From assembly GCA_013178185.1 (NCBI GenBank), contig JABLXC010000026.1:1-53010 (forward strand): DNA of 53,010 nucleotides. Reading direction: 5' to 3'. The DNA comes from Anaerolineae bacterium (GTDB taxonomy: Bacteria > Chloroflexota > Anaerolineae > Anaerolineales > Anaerolineaceae). The position numbers and the translations under genes are program-made. Numbering within the stretch: the stretch's first letter is position 1; each line of letters begins with the position of its first letter. Shown in pieces: positions 42,981-51,446 of the stretch. The notes beneath the pieces were generated by a model that had not been told where the DNA came from, searched no databases, and saw only the letters and a list, made by a program, of their open reading frames with translations.

Positions 42981-43383
42981 TCATCTGCGGCAAAGGGCGC
43001 AGGAATGGTTCCGGAGAGCGGATCATCTTCTGGCTCTTGTGGAGCGCGCGCCTTTTGAAATTTCAGATCCACCAACCAATATCGTGGCTGCCCTGGCCAA
43101 TATGGTGGTGGAGTACGTCCTGAAGGGATACTTGATGCTTTATAAGCAGAAGATCCCAACCAACCACGATTTGGGCGTAATTTTCAATCTGTGTCTGGCG
43201 GTGTTCAAGGACGCGGATTTTGAGAGCATACGGCCTTTTGTCGAGGAAATGGTACGCTACAGGGTGGAATTCGATTATCCCGGCGTTATTCAAGAGAGCA
43301 TAAGCGTTGAAGAAGCTCTTGAGGCTATCCGAAAAGCTCGCCTGGTGCGCGATTTTATCCTGACTAAGATCCGGCCGAGTTGA
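42949..43383 (+). CDS. HEPN-domain protein
   Basis: A 144-residue all-helical protein of HEPN type: RAQEWFRRADHLLALV in helix 1, and NMVVEYVLKGYLMLYKQKIPTNHDLGVIF, which matches the A-A-E-K-x-LKA-xL-HD segment of HEPN proteins. The RNase motif R-x4-6-H near the C-terminus is not intact; the region reads RYRVEFDYPG, with no His. The pair with the preceding MNT gene is the usual operon order, with overlap. It may be a non-catalytic relic of a toxin-antitoxin pair, or a subfamily that works otherwise. Confidence 0.6.
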   Translation: MTAPEKNPISDHLRQRAQEWFRRADHLLALVERAPFEISDPPTNIVAALANMVVEYVLKGYLMLYKQKIPTNHDLGVIFNLCLAVFKDADFESIRPFVEEMVRYRVEFDYPGVIQESISVEEALEAIRKARLVRDFILTKIRPS

Positions 43384-43453
43384 CGCTAGCGAAGATTGGG
43401 AATCTGGCAACGGCAGTTTCTGCCTGTGGTCGAACAGGGGGATGTTCATAATA

Positions 43454-43553
43454 CATTCAGTTATTTGAATGACTTATATTCCATCTTGATGTGACACTTG
43501 TCTCTTGTACGTGGGAAGACCTCCGGTGTAGAATACATTCGTATAATTGAATA
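43454..43553. promoter_or_regulatory. Two matching dyad operators upstream of acr3
   Basis: The motif ATTC-N8-GAAT occurs twice (43455-43470 and 43537-43552). Both copies are preceded by ATAC, 82 bp apart, in a 230-nt gap. ArsR-family sites are AT-rich dyads of this kind. No arsR gene is in the window. Confidence 0.45.
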
Positions 43554-43614
43554 TATTTGCTCGTTTTATTGCGATTCGAAATCTATTTTTCACTCGATTT
43601 TATGGAGAGGCTTT

Positions 43615-44700
43615 ATGGAAAATACAAGTGTTACCAAACGTTTGTCTTTTTTGGATCGCTACCTGACCCTATGGATTTTTCTGGCGATGGCGGTAGGCGT
43701 TGGGCTGGGACATTTCCTTCCCGGTGTAGAAGGTTTCATCAACCGTTTTCAGACCGGCACGACCAATATCCCGATTGCGATTGGGTTGATCTTGATGATG
43801 TATCCACCGCTCGCAAAGGTGCATTATGACGAACTGGGGCGCGTTTTTCGTAACTGGAGAGTCTTGGGCCTGTCTTTGCTTCAGAATTGGATTATTGGGC
43901 CTGTGTTGATGTTCCTCCTTGCTATTGTATTCCTGCGCGGCTACCCCGAATACATGGCCGGGCTGATCATGATTGGATTAGCGCGATGTATTGCCATGGT
44001 GATCGTTTGGAACGAACTGGCCAAGGGGGATAACGAGTACGCCGCCGGGCTGGTCGCCTTTAACAGCATTTTTCAGGTTCTCTTTTATAGCGTGTACGCC
44101 TATGTCTTTATCACCGTTCTACCCACCTGGTTTGGGATGCAAGGCGCGATAGTCAACATAAGCATTGGGCAGATTGCAGAAAGCGTATTCATTTATCTTG
44201 GGATACCCTTCCTGGCAGGTTTTCTAACCCATCTTGCGCTGACCCGGCTGAAAGGCAAAGACTGGTACTACACTCGGTTTATCCCCAAAATCAGCCCAAT
44301 CACCCTGATTGCATTGCTTTTTACGATCCTCGTCATGTTCAGCCTGAAAGGCAACCTGATCGTCAGCTTACCAGGCGACGTGGTACGGATTGCGATTCCA
44401 TTGCTGATTTACTTTGTTGGGATGTTTCTGGTCAGCTTTTTGCTGGGAAAAGCTATTGGCGCGGATTACAAACAGAATACAACATTGTCTTTCACGGCGG
44501 CTTCGAATAATTTCGAACTGGCGATCGCAGTGGCGGTGGCTGTGTTTGGCATCAAGTCTGGGCAGGCTTTTGCGGCAGTAATTGGCCCGCTGGTCGAGGT
44601 TCCGGTGATGATTGGCCTGGTCAACGTGGCGTTTTGGCTGCAAAAGAGACTGTATGGCAGCCAAATCGTGGAAGGGAAGCCCAAGCCGGAAGTCTGTTGA
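43615..44700 (+). CDS. acr3: Arsenite exporter, ACR3 family
   Basis: A 361-residue membrane protein with ten hydrophobic segments. The segment [19 protein letters not shown] holds the Cys that is essential in ACR3 proteins, and [19 protein letters not shown] and [21 protein letters not shown] are also diagnostic. It exports arsenite using the proton gradient. I take the ATG at 43615 after GGAGAGG; the frame is open 39 codons further upstream but is not membrane-like. The gene stands alone, without arsR or arsC nearby, but carries two candidate operators upstream. Confidence 0.93.
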   Translation: MENTSVTKRLSFLDRYLTLWIFLAMAVGVGLGHFLPGVEGFINRFQTGTTNIPIAIGLILMMYPPLAKVHYDELGRVFRNWRVLGLSLLQNWIIGPVLMFLLAIVFLRGYPEYMAGLIMIGLARCIAMVIVWNELAKGDNEYAAGLVAFNSIFQVLFYSVYAYVFITVLPTWFGMQGAIVNISIGQIAESVFIYLGIPFLAGFLTHLALTRLKGKDWYYTRFIPKISPITLIALLFTILVMFSLKGNLIVSLPGDVVRIAIPLLIYFVGMFLVSFLLGKAIGADYKQNTTLSFTAASNNFELAIAVAVAVFGIKSGQAFAAVIGPLVEVPVMIGLVNVAFWLQKRLYGSQIVEGKPKPEVC

Positions 44701-44710
44701 TTGAGAGCAG

Positions 44711-45091
44711 TCAGCTTTTCGGTAGTGTAAAAGTAAAGGTGGATCCCTGGCGGGGGGCGCTTTCGGCGGTGATCTTGCCGCCGTGCGCCTCTACGATTCC
44801 CCTGGCGATTGCCAGTCCCAGCCCGGCGATGCGGTCGGATTCTTCGCGACGGGAGGTCAGTATAATGATCGGCACTTCACAGGGTTCGCGCAATTTGCGC
44901 TTGAGGGTGAAACCGTCTATCCCTGGGATCATAACGTCCATGATGACGAGATCCGCCGTCTGGGGCGTGATAAATTCCAGCGCAGTTAGCCCATTTCCAA
45001 AAGGCGCGGCCTGGTAAACGGCTCGCTTGAGATAATGGCTCACCACTTCGATAATACCTGGTTCATCTTCTACAATTGTGATGAGCGTCAT
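44711..45091 (-). pseudogene. Fused remnant of a response regulator and a histidine kinase
   Basis: The 126-codon frame joins two unrelated parts. Residues 1-90 are most of a receiver domain: EDE acidic pair, Asp52 in [11 protein letters not shown], and ILTSR with the conserved Thr/Ser. From residue 91 the sequence is the end of a kinase ATP-binding domain: [20 protein letters not shown], then [10 protein letters not shown] receiver should continue with a GLxxGADDY-type stretch. The join lies inside GL-GL, a shared short sequence, so a deletion from the end of the receiver to the end of the kinase gene is the simplest cause (junction about 44815-44830). The product would have neither output domain nor kinase core. 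Confidence 0.75.
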
Positions 45092-45370
45092 AGGTTTAGT
45101 GTAGGGTGACTAGATTACAGGTTTCTTAACGAATTATTACACATTTTTGCACGGAAAGGATCAAACGTTCAGGGCGCATTAAGGATTTGGTAATATTTTT
45201 GTCATTTCGCTTAGCGACGTCAAGGCGCTGACCAGGCAGGGGTCTTTCATGGGATTTGGCATCCTGCTGCTGGCGTTCTGGTTTCTTGCCGGGGCGTCTG
45301 GCGGCACAAAACAGGTCAGGGTGTGAACTTGAAAATGCCCTGACCTGATCGTTAACTGGACGTGTAGCGC
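45092..45370 (+). other. Gap with a short hydrophobic frame and a 10-bp hairpin
   Basis: A 25-codon frame (45249-45326, GFGILLLAFWFLAGASGG) encodes one membrane helix and ends inside an inverted repeat CAGGTCAGGG / CCCTGACCTG (45312-45321 with 45338-45347). There is no ribosome binding site. The hairpin is not followed by a T-run. The rest shows nothing. Confidence 0.3.
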
Positions 45371-46804
45371 TTATTCATCCTGCAAGCCGTCAAAAGGGTA
45401 GGCGCGTCGCCAGACGGGCGCTGTGATCGAAGTTTTGTACCGCTTTTCCATTCGCCGCACCAGGTTGGTCCCTAACTGATTGCCCTGTTCGATCAATGGA
45501 GCTGTGTCGACGCCGACGAGCTGGCCGTTGGCGACGCGGATATTGCCGTTGACGATAGAGAGGTCGACTTTATCGACCTCGCACAGGACGAGGCCGGCAA
45601 GCGGGTCGTGGATGCCGCCTGCGAAGGGGAGCTGGCGGAAGTCTACGCCGATGATGTCGGCTGCTTTGCCCGGGGCGAGAACGCCGATATCGTCTCTTTG
45701 GAGGATGGCAGTGCCGCCGAGGATGGCGATCTCGAGGGCCTGGGTGGGGGACATGGCGTCTGCGCCGAAGAAAGCACGCTGCATCATGAGGGCATGGCGT
45801 ACTTCTTTGAGGAGGTTGGAGGAGTTGTTGGCTGCGGAGCCATCAACGCCGAGGCCGATCTTGAAGCCGCCCTGGCGGAGCATGGGGGAGACCTCGCAGA
45901 CTCTGGCAGCGGTATACATATTGGAGCTGGGGCAGTTACAGATGCCGGTGCCGGTGCGCTGGATGATGGCTTTTTCGTGGTCATCGAGCATGGTAGCGTG
46001 GGCGTACCAGACATCGGGGCCGACCCAGCCGAGTTCTTCAGCGTGTTCGACGGAGCGTTTACCGAACTTTTCGAGCATGTATTGTTCTTCATCTGGAGCT
46101 TCGGCCATGTGGGTGTGGTTACCGACCCCATACTTTCGGGCCAGCGCGATACTCTCTTTGTACATGCGATCGCTGGCAGCAAAAGGTGAGGAAGGCGCGT
46201 TGACGATGCGCGTCATAGCGCCATGGGAGGGGTCGTGGTAGGTTTTGATCAGGCGCTCGGTGTCCGCCAGAACATCGTCTTCCCTCTCTAAAGTATGGCT
46301 CAGCGGCGCGCCATTGCTTGTGGGGCTACTTGAATGGCTGCCGCGCGCCAGGTGGAAACGGATGCCTAATTCCTGTGCGGCAGCAATGCCGGTCTCATGT
46401 TTCATATCGTTCACTTTCAGATAGTTATGTTCAACGGTTGTGGTGCAACCAGAAAGCAGCAGTTCGGCGATGTTGATCTTTGAGGCGATATAAAGGTCTT
46501 CGTCCCGGATCTCGCTCATCAGCATCCGCATATCTCGCAACCAGCGGAATAAGGAGGCGTCTTGCAGGCTGGGGACGTTCTTGAGCAACGCCTGATAAAA
46601 GTGGTGGTGCAGATTAATAAGCCCCGGAAGGATGACATAACCGGTGAGGTCGAGTCGCTGATCAATTTTTTGCGTTTCGCAGCGACCTGTTCCGATTTCC
46701 TTGATGAGGTTGTCCTGGATCAGGAGCCAGGCGTTTTTCAGGACTCTTCGTTGTTCGTCAAAGGTTGCCAGTATTTCTATATTCTCGAGTAGCAGGGTGG
46801 ACAT
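45371..46804 (-). CDS. 8-oxoguanine deaminase-like amidohydrolase
   Basis: A 477-residue metal-dependent amidohydrolase. Visible are INLHHHFYQALLKNVPSLQDA, LLSGCTTTVEHNYL, NHTHMAEAPDEEQYMLEKFG, YAHATMLDD and the late GVDGSAANNSSNLL with its metal Asp. These match the 8-oxoguanine deaminase group of the TRZ/ATZ family well. AGGAG lies 6 nt before the ATG at 46804; a second ATG is one codon upstream. It would act on imported oxidised guanine or guanine-like bases. The gene is divergent from the GntR regulator and second BMP transporter, with 142 nt between them, so common control is likely. Confidence 0.8.
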   Translation of the reverse strand: MSTLLLENIEILATFDEQRRVLKNAWLLIQDNLIKEIGTGRCETQKIDQRLDLTGYVILPGLINLHHHFYQALLKNVPSLQDASLFRWLRDMRMLMSEIRDEDLYIASKINIAELLLSGCTTTVEHNYLKVNDMKHETGIAAAQELGIRFHLARGSHSSSPTSNGAPLSHTLEREDDVLADTERLIKTYHDPSHGAMTRIVNAPSSPFAASDRMYKESIALARKYGVGNHTHMAEAPDEEQYMLEKFGKRSVEHAEELGWVGPDVWYAHATMLDDHEKAIIQRTGTGICNCPSSNMYTAARVCEVSPMLRQGGFKIGLGVDGSAANNSSNLLKEVRHALMMQRAFFGADAMSPTQALEIAILGGTAILQRDDIGVLAPGKAADIIGVDFRQLPFAGGIHDPLAGLVLCEVDKVDLSIVNGNIRVANGQLVGVDTAPLIEQGNQLGTNLVRRMEKRYKTSITAPVWRRAYPFDGLQDE

Positions 46805-46855
46805 CATATTCTCCTATTCATCTCAGAAATTTAAGAGCTAGCTTTTGCACGACAC

Positions 46856-46883
46856 TTGACAGGGGATAATTGCTTGATATAAT
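46856..46883 (+). promoter_or_regulatory. Promoter of the GntR/BMP transporter unit
   Basis: TTGACA (46856-46861), spacer 16 and TATAAT (46878-46883) are consensus boxes, with a start near 46890. The dyad ATAG-N9-CTAT (about 46895-46911) just after it may be the GntR operator. Confidence 0.65.
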
Positions 46884-46946
46884 TATATTATAAAATAGGT
46901 CTGACGTCTATCGTCCATCATTAGTCAATTTTGAAACAGGAATTTC

Positions 46947-47675
46947 ATGGCTACACAAAGAGCAGTTTCCATTTTTGAGCAGGTGGATCAAATTGTCCGA
47001 GCGAAGATCTTCAAGGGGGAATTTGTCGCAGGCACCCGCTTGCCTTCCGAGAGCGCGCTAGCGGCCGAACTTGGCGTCAGCCGGGCAACCATCCGGATGG
47101 TGCTGGGTAAACTGGAAGCCGAGGGGATTGTTTCACGCAAACATGGGGATGGAACTTACGTGAACAAGCATGTTCTCGGCATCGACGTGAAACCGACCCG
47201 TAAGATGGCTTTCAGAGACATTATTCGAGAATCTGGGCGTGTTGCTGAGGTGGTTCTGTTATCTATTACAACGAGACTTCCAACAAAAGAAGAAGCAGAA
47301 AGATTAGAAGTTCAAAGAAAAGAAGAGGTGCTTGAACTCATTTGTTATTTCCTGGCTGATAAGCAACCTGCTGTTTATTCTATCAATCTTTATCCACTGA
47401 AAATATTTACGGTGAAACCTGACGAATTTGATGTGCAACTGCCAATGGATGAATTCATAAAGGCTTCTACGAATGAACAGATTGCTTATTCTGTTTCAGA
47501 TATCACTGCGTCAGCGGCCCCAGAGAAAATAGCGGATTATCTAAAAATTAAGGTGAATGAGCCTATCCTGAAATCGCTTGATATGTTCTACAACCTGCAG
47601 AACAGGCCGGTAGTTTTTGGTACAAATTATTACCATCATGAAGCCTACCGGCTACGTATTGCCCAACCCTGGTGA
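46947..47675 (+). CDS. GntR-family regulator, HutC type
   Basis: A 242-residue regulator. Residues 10-75 form the winged helix with LPSESALAAELGVSRATIRMVLGKLEAEGIVSR, the GntR signature, ending with GDGTYV. The C-terminal part is a UTRA-type ligand-binding domain. It opens the second BMP transporter unit (the ATPase follows after 88 nt) and is divergent from the deaminase. It probably senses the imported compound or its product and represses both sides. The ligand is unknown. Confidence 0.88.
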   Translation: MATQRAVSIFEQVDQIVRAKIFKGEFVAGTRLPSESALAAELGVSRATIRMVLGKLEAEGIVSRKHGDGTYVNKHVLGIDVKPTRKMAFRDIIRESGRVAEVVLLSITTRLPTKEEAERLEVQRKEEVLELICYFLADKQPAVYSINLYPLKIFTVKPDEFDVQLPMDEFIKASTNEQIAYSVSDITASAAPEKIADYLKIKVNEPILKSLDMFYNLQNRPVVFGTNYYHHEAYRLRIAQPW

Positions 47676-47763
47676 TGTGCCCAATCGAGAGGAATGGACA
47701 TCAATTTTTGGCGTTTTTTCCACTCGATAAATTTTTAAACTTCGGACCTGTGGAGCAATCATT

Positions 47764-49287
47764 TTGATCGATCATCATATCCCGGTTGTAAGGCTAGTGA
47801 ACATCACAAAATCTTTTGGTGATGTGATTGCCGATGATGGCGTCAATTTTGAACTTTTGCCCGGTGAAATTCATGGCTTGTTAGGTGAAAACGGGGCTGG
47901 AAAAACAACCTTGATGAATATTTTGTATGGGCTTCACCAACCCGATGCGGGTGAAATTCTCATACGCGGAGAGGTGCACCAGGTTTCTTCACCTCACAAG
48001 GCCATCGAATTGGGCATCGGGATGGTTCACCAGCATTTTATGCAGGTTGCAACCATGAGCGTCATTGACAATATCATCTTAGGTTTGAAGGTCGGCAGCG
48101 ATTTTAAATTGGGCCGTGATGCAGCCCGCAAGCGGCTGCTTGAACTATGTAAACTTTATGGGTTAAACGTTGATCCGGATGCTTTTATCTGGCAACTTTC
48201 CATCGGGGATCGGCAGCGGGTTGAAATCCTCAAAGCGCTTTACAGGGATGTGAATATTCTGATCCTGGATGAACCCACCTCTGTCCTTACGCCGCAAGAG
48301 ACGACTGAGTTATTTTATACGATTCGCAAGCTGGTGGATGCTGGTCTTTCGGTGATTTTTATTACTCACAAATTGGAAGAGGCTACCTCGATTACAAACA
48401 GAGTGACGGTTATGCGGGATGGCAAGGTTGTTGCCACAAAAGAGACGAAAAAAACCAGCAAGCCCGAGCTTGCTTATCTAATGGTGGGTCGCGAAGTCTT
48501 ATTCAGGACAAAAGTTGAAACTCGTGAAAAGAATTCTCACCGTGACGTTCTGCGTGTCAGCAATCTAAAAGTTAAAGGCGACCGTGGAAATATCGCTGTT
48601 CAGGGCGTATCTTTTACCGTGCAGAGTGGTGAAATTGTTGGGATCGCAGGCGTAGACGGCAATGGGCAGAGCGAATTGACGCAGGCGCTGACAGGGTTAA
48701 GGGAAGTGCTGAGTGGGAATTTCTGGGTTGATGATGTTGAGCTGACCAATGCTTCCCCCTATAAAGTCATCCAGCACGGCGTGGGTCATATACCAGAGGA
48801 TTTGGCAGATGGGATTGTGAGCGATCTTACTCTGGTTGAAAACTTGATGCTAAATCGTCATTACAAGCCGCCGTATTCGAAAAATGGCTGGATGAATGAG
48901 CGTATCATGGAGAGCGAGGCGCGCGAATTGATCCACCAGCATGATATTCGAACGTCGGGTGCGCTTGCCAAGGCCGGGACGCTTTCGGGTGGGAACAAGC
49001 AAAAATTGATTGTGGCTCGTGAAATTTCTCGTAATCCGATCTTGCTGATCGCTGTACATCCAACCAGGGGGGTAGATATTGGGGCCGAGGAATATATTCG
49101 CAACCTGCTGGTTCAAATGCGAAACCGCCGCGGCGCTGTTTTGCTTGTCTCCACCAAGCTGGATGAGATCATGGACTTGAGCGATCGCATTCTCGTGATG
49201 GAAAAAGGCCGCATCATGGGTGAAATGATGCGGGAAGAGGCAAATATTGAAAAAATTGGCCTGCTAATGGCTGGAGCAGAAGGATAA
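47764..49287 (+). CDS. BMP-type ABC transporter ATPase, second system
   Basis: A 507-residue tandem ABC ATPase, parallel to the one at 8784. Domain 1 has GENGAGKTT, LSIGDRQRVEI and LILDEPTS. Domain 2 has LSGGNKQK but a broken Walker A (GVDGNGQSE) and VHPT in place of the DEPT motif, as in the first system. It starts with TTG after GGAG (8 nt). The start with an unusual codon is supported by the lack of a better ATG. It works with the two permeases and the lipoprotein downstream. Confidence 0.88.
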   Translation: MIDHHIPVVRLVNITKSFGDVIADDGVNFELLPGEIHGLLGENGAGKTTLMNILYGLHQPDAGEILIRGEVHQVSSPHKAIELGIGMVHQHFMQVATMSVIDNIILGLKVGSDFKLGRDAARKRLLELCKLYGLNVDPDAFIWQLSIGDRQRVEILKALYRDVNILILDEPTSVLTPQETTELFYTIRKLVDAGLSVIFITHKLEEATSITNRVTVMRDGKVVATKETKKTSKPELAYLMVGREVLFRTKVETREKNSHRDVLRVSNLKVKGDRGNIAVQGVSFTVQSGEIVGIAGVDGNGQSELTQALTGLREVLSGNFWVDDVELTNASPYKVIQHGVGHIPEDLADGIVSDLTLVENLMLNRHYKPPYSKNGWMNERIMESEARELIHQHDIRTSGALAKAGTLSGGNKQKLIVAREISRNPILLIAVHPTRGVDIGAEEYIRNLLVQMRNRRGAVLLVSTKLDEIMDLSDRILVMEKGRIMGEMMREEANIEKIGLLMAGAEG

Positions 49288-49288
49288 T

Positions 49289-50374
49289 ATGGCCGAGAGT
49301 ATCCGGGAATTGCACCCGAAACCATGGAAACAATGGATTAAACGAATCAGCGATGCTAATTGGATCAGCACTGTTTTGGTCGTGCTGCTGGCATTTTTGG
49401 TGGGTGGATTGTTGATTCTGGCCATTGGCGGAGACCCCCTCAGAGCCTACCTGGTGTTAATAAAAGGCAGTTTTGGCAACAGAAATGGTTTCGCTGAAAC
49501 CATCGTAAAAACGTGCCCTATGCTCCTGGCAGGTTTAAGCGTGGCCATTGCCTTGAGGACGGAATTCTGGAATGTTGGCGCCGAGGGACAGATTTATGCT
49601 GGGGCTGTTCTTACTGGACTGGCGAGCATCTACATTCAGGGTATTTCCGCCGTTATCCACCTTCCACTGGCCTTGTTAGCAGGCGCGCTCGGGGGAGGCC
49701 TCTGGGCTTTCATTCCGGCCATCCTAAAGGCCAGGCTAAAGGTAAACGAGGTGATTACCACATTGATGATGAACTACATTATGACGTTTATCTTTAGCTT
49801 CCTTGTAGATGGCCCGATGCGAGATTGGGTGAGTGGTCTGAACATATCTCCGCAAATCGAAAAAACGACCTGGCTACCGATTCTGTTGGCGAAGACCCGC
49901 TTGCACAGTGGTATCTTGATTGCCATCCTGGCTGCCGTCGTTTTGGCTGTTATCCTACGAAAAACAGTTTTGGGGTATCAGATTCGGGCAGTGGGTGGCA
50001 ATACTCGCGCAGCCCGTTTTGCTGGAATAGCTGTAGAAAATACGATGGTAAAAGCGGTCATTATCAGCGGTATGCTGGCGGGACTGGCTGGCGCAATAGA
50101 GATCACCGGAGTGCAGCACCGGCTGATCGCGGGGTTTTCTCCTGGGTATGGCTTTCTGGGCCTTGCAGTAGCTTTGCTTGCCAGCCTTAACCCGATTGGG
50201 GTCATTTTCTCCGCTTTACTTTTTGCCGCTTTGCTCAACGGGGCTGACGCTATGCAGAGGTGGGCTTCGGTGCCGATCGCCATGGTCGCGGTAATTCAGG
50301 GTTTGGTGATTATCTTTTCTGCTATCAGGTTCTTTTTTAACCGTTCCACCCTTAAACGAAAGGCCGGATCATAA
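49289..50374 (+). CDS. BMP-type ABC transporter permease, second system
   Basis: A 361-residue BPD_transp_2-type permease with about nine hydrophobic segments. The motif FWNVGAEGQIYAGAV is that of YufP-like proteins, and MMNYIMTFIF and RAVGGNTRAARFAGI follow. The product is a close counterpart of the permease at 11575. The start is 1 nt after the ATPase stop, and the stop shares a base with the next ATG, so the genes are translated as a block. Confidence 0.87.
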   Translation: MAESIRELHPKPWKQWIKRISDANWISTVLVVLLAFLVGGLLILAIGGDPLRAYLVLIKGSFGNRNGFAETIVKTCPMLLAGLSVAIALRTEFWNVGAEGQIYAGAVLTGLASIYIQGISAVIHLPLALLAGALGGGLWAFIPAILKARLKVNEVITTLMMNYIMTFIFSFLVDGPMRDWVSGLNISPQIEKTTWLPILLAKTRLHSGILIAILAAVVLAVILRKTVLGYQIRAVGGNTRAARFAGIAVENTMVKAVIISGMLAGLAGAIEITGVQHRLIAGFSPGYGFLGLAVALLASLNPIGVIFSALLFAALLNGADAMQRWASVPIAMVAVIQGLVIIFSAIRFFFNRSTLKRKAGS

Positions 50375-51330
50375 TGATTACGCAAGTTTTAACTGCTGCA
50401 TTTCTTACTGCTTTTCTGGCAGCCGGAATTCGTGTAGCTGTGCCCATATTGATTGCAGCCCTCGGTGAAATGGTCACCCAACGTTCGGGTATTATCAATC
50501 TGGGAATTGAGGGAATCTTTATTATTGGTTCCTTCACCGGATTTACTGTTGCTTACTTTACAAAAAGCTTATTTTTAGGATTTCTGTTAGGGGGTATTGC
50601 TGGCGGATTATTTGGACTCTTGATGGGAATCGTTTCTGTCCGGTTTTTGGCCAATCAGATCGTTACTGGTCTGGGTTTTTGGATCATGTGCGGTGGACTT
50701 GCGAAGTTGCTGGTCAGAACGATCCTGGGGATTGACAAGTATTCTGCCAGCTCTGACTTTAATATCCCCAGACTTGAATCTTTGTCCATCTCTTATCTTT
50801 CAAAGATTCCTGTATTGGGCGAGGTTCTTTTTAACCAGAATATAGTAGTCTATCTAACTTTGCTTTCAATTCCCTTGTTTGTCTATTTCTTCAAATATAC
50901 CCGCATGGGTTTGAATATTGATGCTACCGGAGAGAATCCCCGCGCGGCTGATGCTGCCGGAATCAATGTCGGCCAGGTGCGGATGCTGTCTGTTACTTTC
51001 GGCGGCATTTTGGCCGGGTTGGCAGGGGCTTATCTGCCGCTGGCTTTATATGGCGTTTATACCGACGATATGGCAGTAGGACTGGGTTGGATGGCTATCG
51101 TGGTCGTTCCTTTTGGAAAATGGAGGCCCTGGGGAATTCTGGCGGGCTCGATGATCTTTGGCGCTGCCAATGCTCTCCAGTTCAGACTCCAGAATATGAA
51201 TTTTCCTCTGCCGTACCAGTTCCTGTTGATGTTCCCGTATTTTGTTACGCTAATTATGGTGATCCTGTTTTCCAGAGGGCGAAGCAGCCCTTCCGCTCTC
51301 ACAAAGCCATATTTTCGTTCGGAGCATTAA
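50374..51330 (+). CDS. BMP-type ABC transporter permease 2, second system
   Basis: A 318-residue permease with NLGIEGIFIIGSFTGF (family motif), about nine hydrophobic segments and DATGENPRAADAAGINVG. It is the counterpart of the gene at 12684. One base overlaps with the previous stop (TAATG). The lipoprotein follows after 116 nt. Confidence 0.87.
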   Translation: MITQVLTAAFLTAFLAAGIRVAVPILIAALGEMVTQRSGIINLGIEGIFIIGSFTGFTVAYFTKSLFLGFLLGGIAGGLFGLLMGIVSVRFLANQIVTGLGFWIMCGGLAKLLVRTILGIDKYSASSDFNIPRLESLSISYLSKIPVLGEVLFNQNIVVYLTLLSIPLFVYFFKYTRMGLNIDATGENPRAADAAGINVGQVRMLSVTFGGILAGLAGAYLPLALYGVYTDDMAVGLGWMAIVVVPFGKWRPWGILAGSMIFGAANALQFRLQNMNFPLPYQFLLMFPYFVTLIMVILFSRGRSSPSALTKPYFRSEH

Positions 51331-51446
51331 TTTTTTAGCAAGGGTATGAGCCAGCATTCGACTGGTTAAGCCAGATAATTCTTTAGGTCAAGGGGATTTT
51401 GTGAATTTCCAAATAGTTGTTCAAAACGAAGAAGGAGGCACAAGAG

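Noticed and set aside
45480-46241. Two long plus-strand frames opposite the 8-oxoguanine-deaminase-like gene
   Set aside because: The minus strand holds a complete amidohydrolase with all metal motifs; the plus frames are its shadow in GC-rich codons.
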